A model generated the notes under the pieces. That model made no database searches, was not told where the DNA came from, and was given only the letters and a program-made list of their open reading frames with translations. Below, in pieces: positions 7,094 to 8,845 of a DNA stretch of 8,845 bases (the stretch's first letter is position 1; each line of letters opens with the position of its first letter). Both the position numbers and the translations under genes were made by a program. This DNA comes from Dysgonamonadaceae bacterium (GTDB lineage Bacteria; Bacteroidota; Bacteroidia; Bacteroidales; Azobacteroidaceae): assembly GCA_031284225.1 (NCBI GenBank), contig JAITAH010000179.1:1-8845 (forward strand), given 5' to 3'.

Positions 7094-7146
7094 TATGCCC
7101 TCGAAGCCCGTCGCCCTGCTTTTGTATAAAAGGATTGCCATAATCG

Positions 7147-8845
7147 CTATTTGTGAGTGGTTGATTTGTTGTTTTCGTCATTCAGCAAACGGTTTGCCGC
7201 ATTCACCAGATAGATATAGTTGGGCGCCAGCGGTATCACGTATTCGTTTTCGCCCCAGAGGAAAGGGTAGTCGTCCCGATTTTCCGGATAGTCGGGATTC
7301 AGGATGCGGATGCCCGGCACAATGCCGCCGGGGATGAAGGAATAGTCGGCGCGGTTGTTGCCGTAAGCGATTTTCTTGGGTTGCGCCCCCACGCCGGAAA
7401 CAAACGACAGGTTGTGCGCCGGATGGCATCCGTAAAGGTAGTTCAGCGCCCGGTAGATATATTCCGGGTGAATCAAATCGGGGAACAGGCAGTACAGATT
7501 ATAATTCAGATTGGCCATACCGATGATACCGCCGTTGCCGGCCCATCCCGCCGGACTTATCGCCACGCCGAACGGACTTATCGAATCGACGGCCGCCAAG
7601 CGTTCGCCGTAGGCTTTGACCGCCGGTTTCAGCTTCGCTTTCAGTGCATCGCCCATATACGGCGCTATCTGTGTCAGGATAGACAGGTTTTGCTCGATAT
7701 TCTCTTCAAGCGTGGGCAATAATTCGTCGATACGCGCCTTATAGCGGGCGTCGCCGACGGTTCGCCACAGTTCGACGGCGGCCAGCAACTCGGACTGAAC
7801 GCCGAAACCGCGGACAAAAAACGGCTGGTTCTGCTCGTCTTCTTTCGGGCGACGGTGTTCGTCGTTCCAGATGTATTGCGCCACGTCGAGACATTCTGCG
7901 GCAAAATCGTCGTTGTATCCTTTCAATACGCGGGCGGCGGCCGCCAGCGAGGAAGCTGTATTATAATTCAGGTGCGACGAGCGGTTGGTGAATGCCCAGC
8001 GGTCGTCGGGAGTACCGCTGAGGTTATCGGTTTTCGTTACCGCATCGCCGAGATGCCGGTACTGGTAGAGGTGCGATTCGTTGATGCCGGCGATGGCGTA
8101 ACCGACGGAGCGCACCTGCGCCGCCAGTTGCAGCGCGCCGTGTTCAATCTGTTGAAGAATGTCGGGCTTGCCGTCGGGCACATGAATCTCGACGTAGCGC
8201 GTCTTTTGGTTGACGGTCGTCTCGTCGCGGTCGATGCCGAAGGTTTCATAAACGCGCACCAGCGACTGCACGGTATTCTGCTGCGAGGGCGTTTGTATAT
8301 CGAAATCGCCGGCGTCGAACCAGCCGCCCACGTTCAGACCGGGGATGTGTTGCAAAGGCTTATACTTGTTTCCGGTGATACTTCCCTGCCGCCATCCGTC
8401 CCAGTGGATGCGGTTGAGCGGAGCTTGCAAAGCGTCGTCGAGGTGCGGCGCGCCGTGCCACCCGCGGTAGGCTTCGCGCACAAACAGGTGATCCATCTGC
8501 ACCGGCATAAACACGTCGAGCGTGGGAAACCATGCCCGCTCAAACACGTCGTTGGCTATCGGGAAGGGCGCGGTGCGTTGGTCGCCGTATTCGAGTTCGT
8601 AAATACCCGGTTCTTTTACCTGCGAAAAGTCGAATTGCAGGTAGTTATACCGCAAATACCTTCCCCATACTTTCGGCTTTCCCGACAGCGCCTTTGTGCG
8701 GCTGCCGTCGTCGTTGATTTTCCACAGCGAAATGGGGGGAATCAGCTTGTCGTTCTTGTCAAGTTCTACCACGGCGAGCTTTGCCTGCGAGGGATGGTAG
8801 CCCACCTGCGAATACGAAATCACCGGCGTGCGTATCCAGTCGTTC
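7147..8845 (-). CDS. Glycoside hydrolase family 9 (cellulase-type fold), 5' end outside window
   Basis: The frame is open through the right edge: eight further codons (NDWIRTPV, the last being GTG at 8823-8821) precede ISYSQVGYHPSQ. That GTG is therefore internal, and the signal peptide lies outside the window. Numbering from it as residue 1 gives 558 residues. Residues 1-90 are the Ig-like CelD_N domain, with the typical SQVGYHP. From about 95 to 550 comes the (alpha/alpha)6 barrel. GGWFDAGDFD at 166-175 carries Asp170 and Asp173, the GH9 catalytic-base pair. WGENEY at 523-528 places Glu527 as the likely proton donor, with Asp518 and Trp523 as in the second family signature. The first signature is only partly kept: HNLSFVSGVG is present, but the His-x-Arg after it is replaced by a stretch with NNRADYSFIPGG. 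GH9 enzymes cut beta-glucans by inversion; this variant may have another substrate or an exo mode. No carbohydrate-binding module or C-terminal sorting domain follows. Confidence 0.92.
   Translation of the reverse strand, partial: NDWIRTPVISYSQVGYHPSQAKLAVVELDKNDKLIPPISLWKINDDGSRTKALSGKPKVWGRYLRYNYLQFDFSQVKEPGIYELEYGDQRTAPFPIANDVFERAWFPTLDVFMPVQMDHLFVREAYRGWHGAPHLDDALQAPLNRIHWDGWRQGSITGNKYKPLQHIPGLNVGGWFDAGDFDIQTPSQQNTVQSLVRVYETFGIDRDETTVNQKTRYVEIHVPDGKPDILQQIEHGALQLAAQVRSVGYAIAGINESHLYQYRHLGDAVTKTDNLSGTPDDRWAFTNRSSHLNYNTASSLAAAARVLKGYNDDFAAECLDVAQYIWNDEHRRPKEDEQNQPFFVRGFGVQSELLAAVELWRTVGDARYKARIDELLPTLEENIEQNLSILTQIAPYMGDALKAKLKPAVKAYGERLAAVDSISPFGVAISPAGWAGNGGIIGMANLNYNLYCLFPDLIHPEYIYRALNYLYGCHPAHNLSFVSGVGAQPKKIAYGNNRADYSFIPGGIVPGIRILNPDYPENRDDYPFLWGENEYVIPLAPNYIYLVNAANRLLNDENNKSTTHK

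Noticed and set aside
7119..7132. CTTTT-GTAT-AAAAG hairpin after GH9 as a terminator
   Set aside because: Five mostly A-T pairs and no following T-run on the minus strand.
8821..8823. GTG as the start of the GH9 gene
   Set aside because: The frame stays open to the window edge, and a start here would leave an exported enzyme with no signal peptide.
1..8845. tRNA, rRNA, CRISPR array, insertion sequence or phage genes
   Set aside because: No cloverleaf or rRNA-like sequence, no regularly spaced repeats, and no transposase or integrase frame was found on reading both strands.

Overview
The window is a piece of a polysaccharide utilization locus (PUL) from a member of the Bacteroidota, most likely Bacteroidales. 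The evidence is an adjacent SusC/SusD pair, a lipoprotein signal typical of the phylum, a TAnnTTTG-type promoter -7 element ahead of susC, and start codons with little or no Shine-Dalgarno sequence but AT-rich leaders. All supported genes are on the minus strand, so transcription runs from the right edge to the left edge.

In transcription order: (1) 8845-7147, a family GH9 glycoside hydrolase whose 5' end lies outside the window; (2) 6996-6376, a small six-cysteine lipoprotein of no family I recognise; (3) 6278-3804, a complete family GH115 enzyme (alpha-glucuronidase type); (4) 3352-164, a complete SusC-like TonB-dependent outer-membrane transporter; (5) 152-1, the first 50 codons of a SusD-like surface glycan-binding lipoprotein, cut by the left edge.

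The gaps differ in character. SusC and susD are 11 bp apart and surely cotranscribed. The 97 bp between the lipoprotein and GH115 holds an AT-rich tandem repeat and no recognisable promoter. The 147 bp between GH9 and the lipoprotein (7000-7146) contains a GC-rich palindromic patch. The 451 bp between GH115 and susC is the largest non-coding stretch; it has a good -7 promoter match near susC and several inverted repeats, suggesting that susCD has its own promoter and perhaps control elements.

Inferred joint role: SusCD captures and imports oligosaccharides. GH115 would remove (4-O-methyl-)glucuronic acid side groups, and the GH9 enzyme would cut a beta-linked backbone or oligosaccharide. The target is probably a glucuronic-acid-decorated plant polysaccharide such as glucuronoxylan or an arabinogalactan, but no xylanase or galactanase is visible, so the substrate stays open. 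GH9 keeps the acidic catalytic residues but lacks the usual GH9 His/Arg signature. No regulator, mobile element, CRISPR array or RNA gene is seen. I see no clear sign of a wholly new system; the least explained parts are the lipoprotein, the GH9 subtype and the 451-bp control region.
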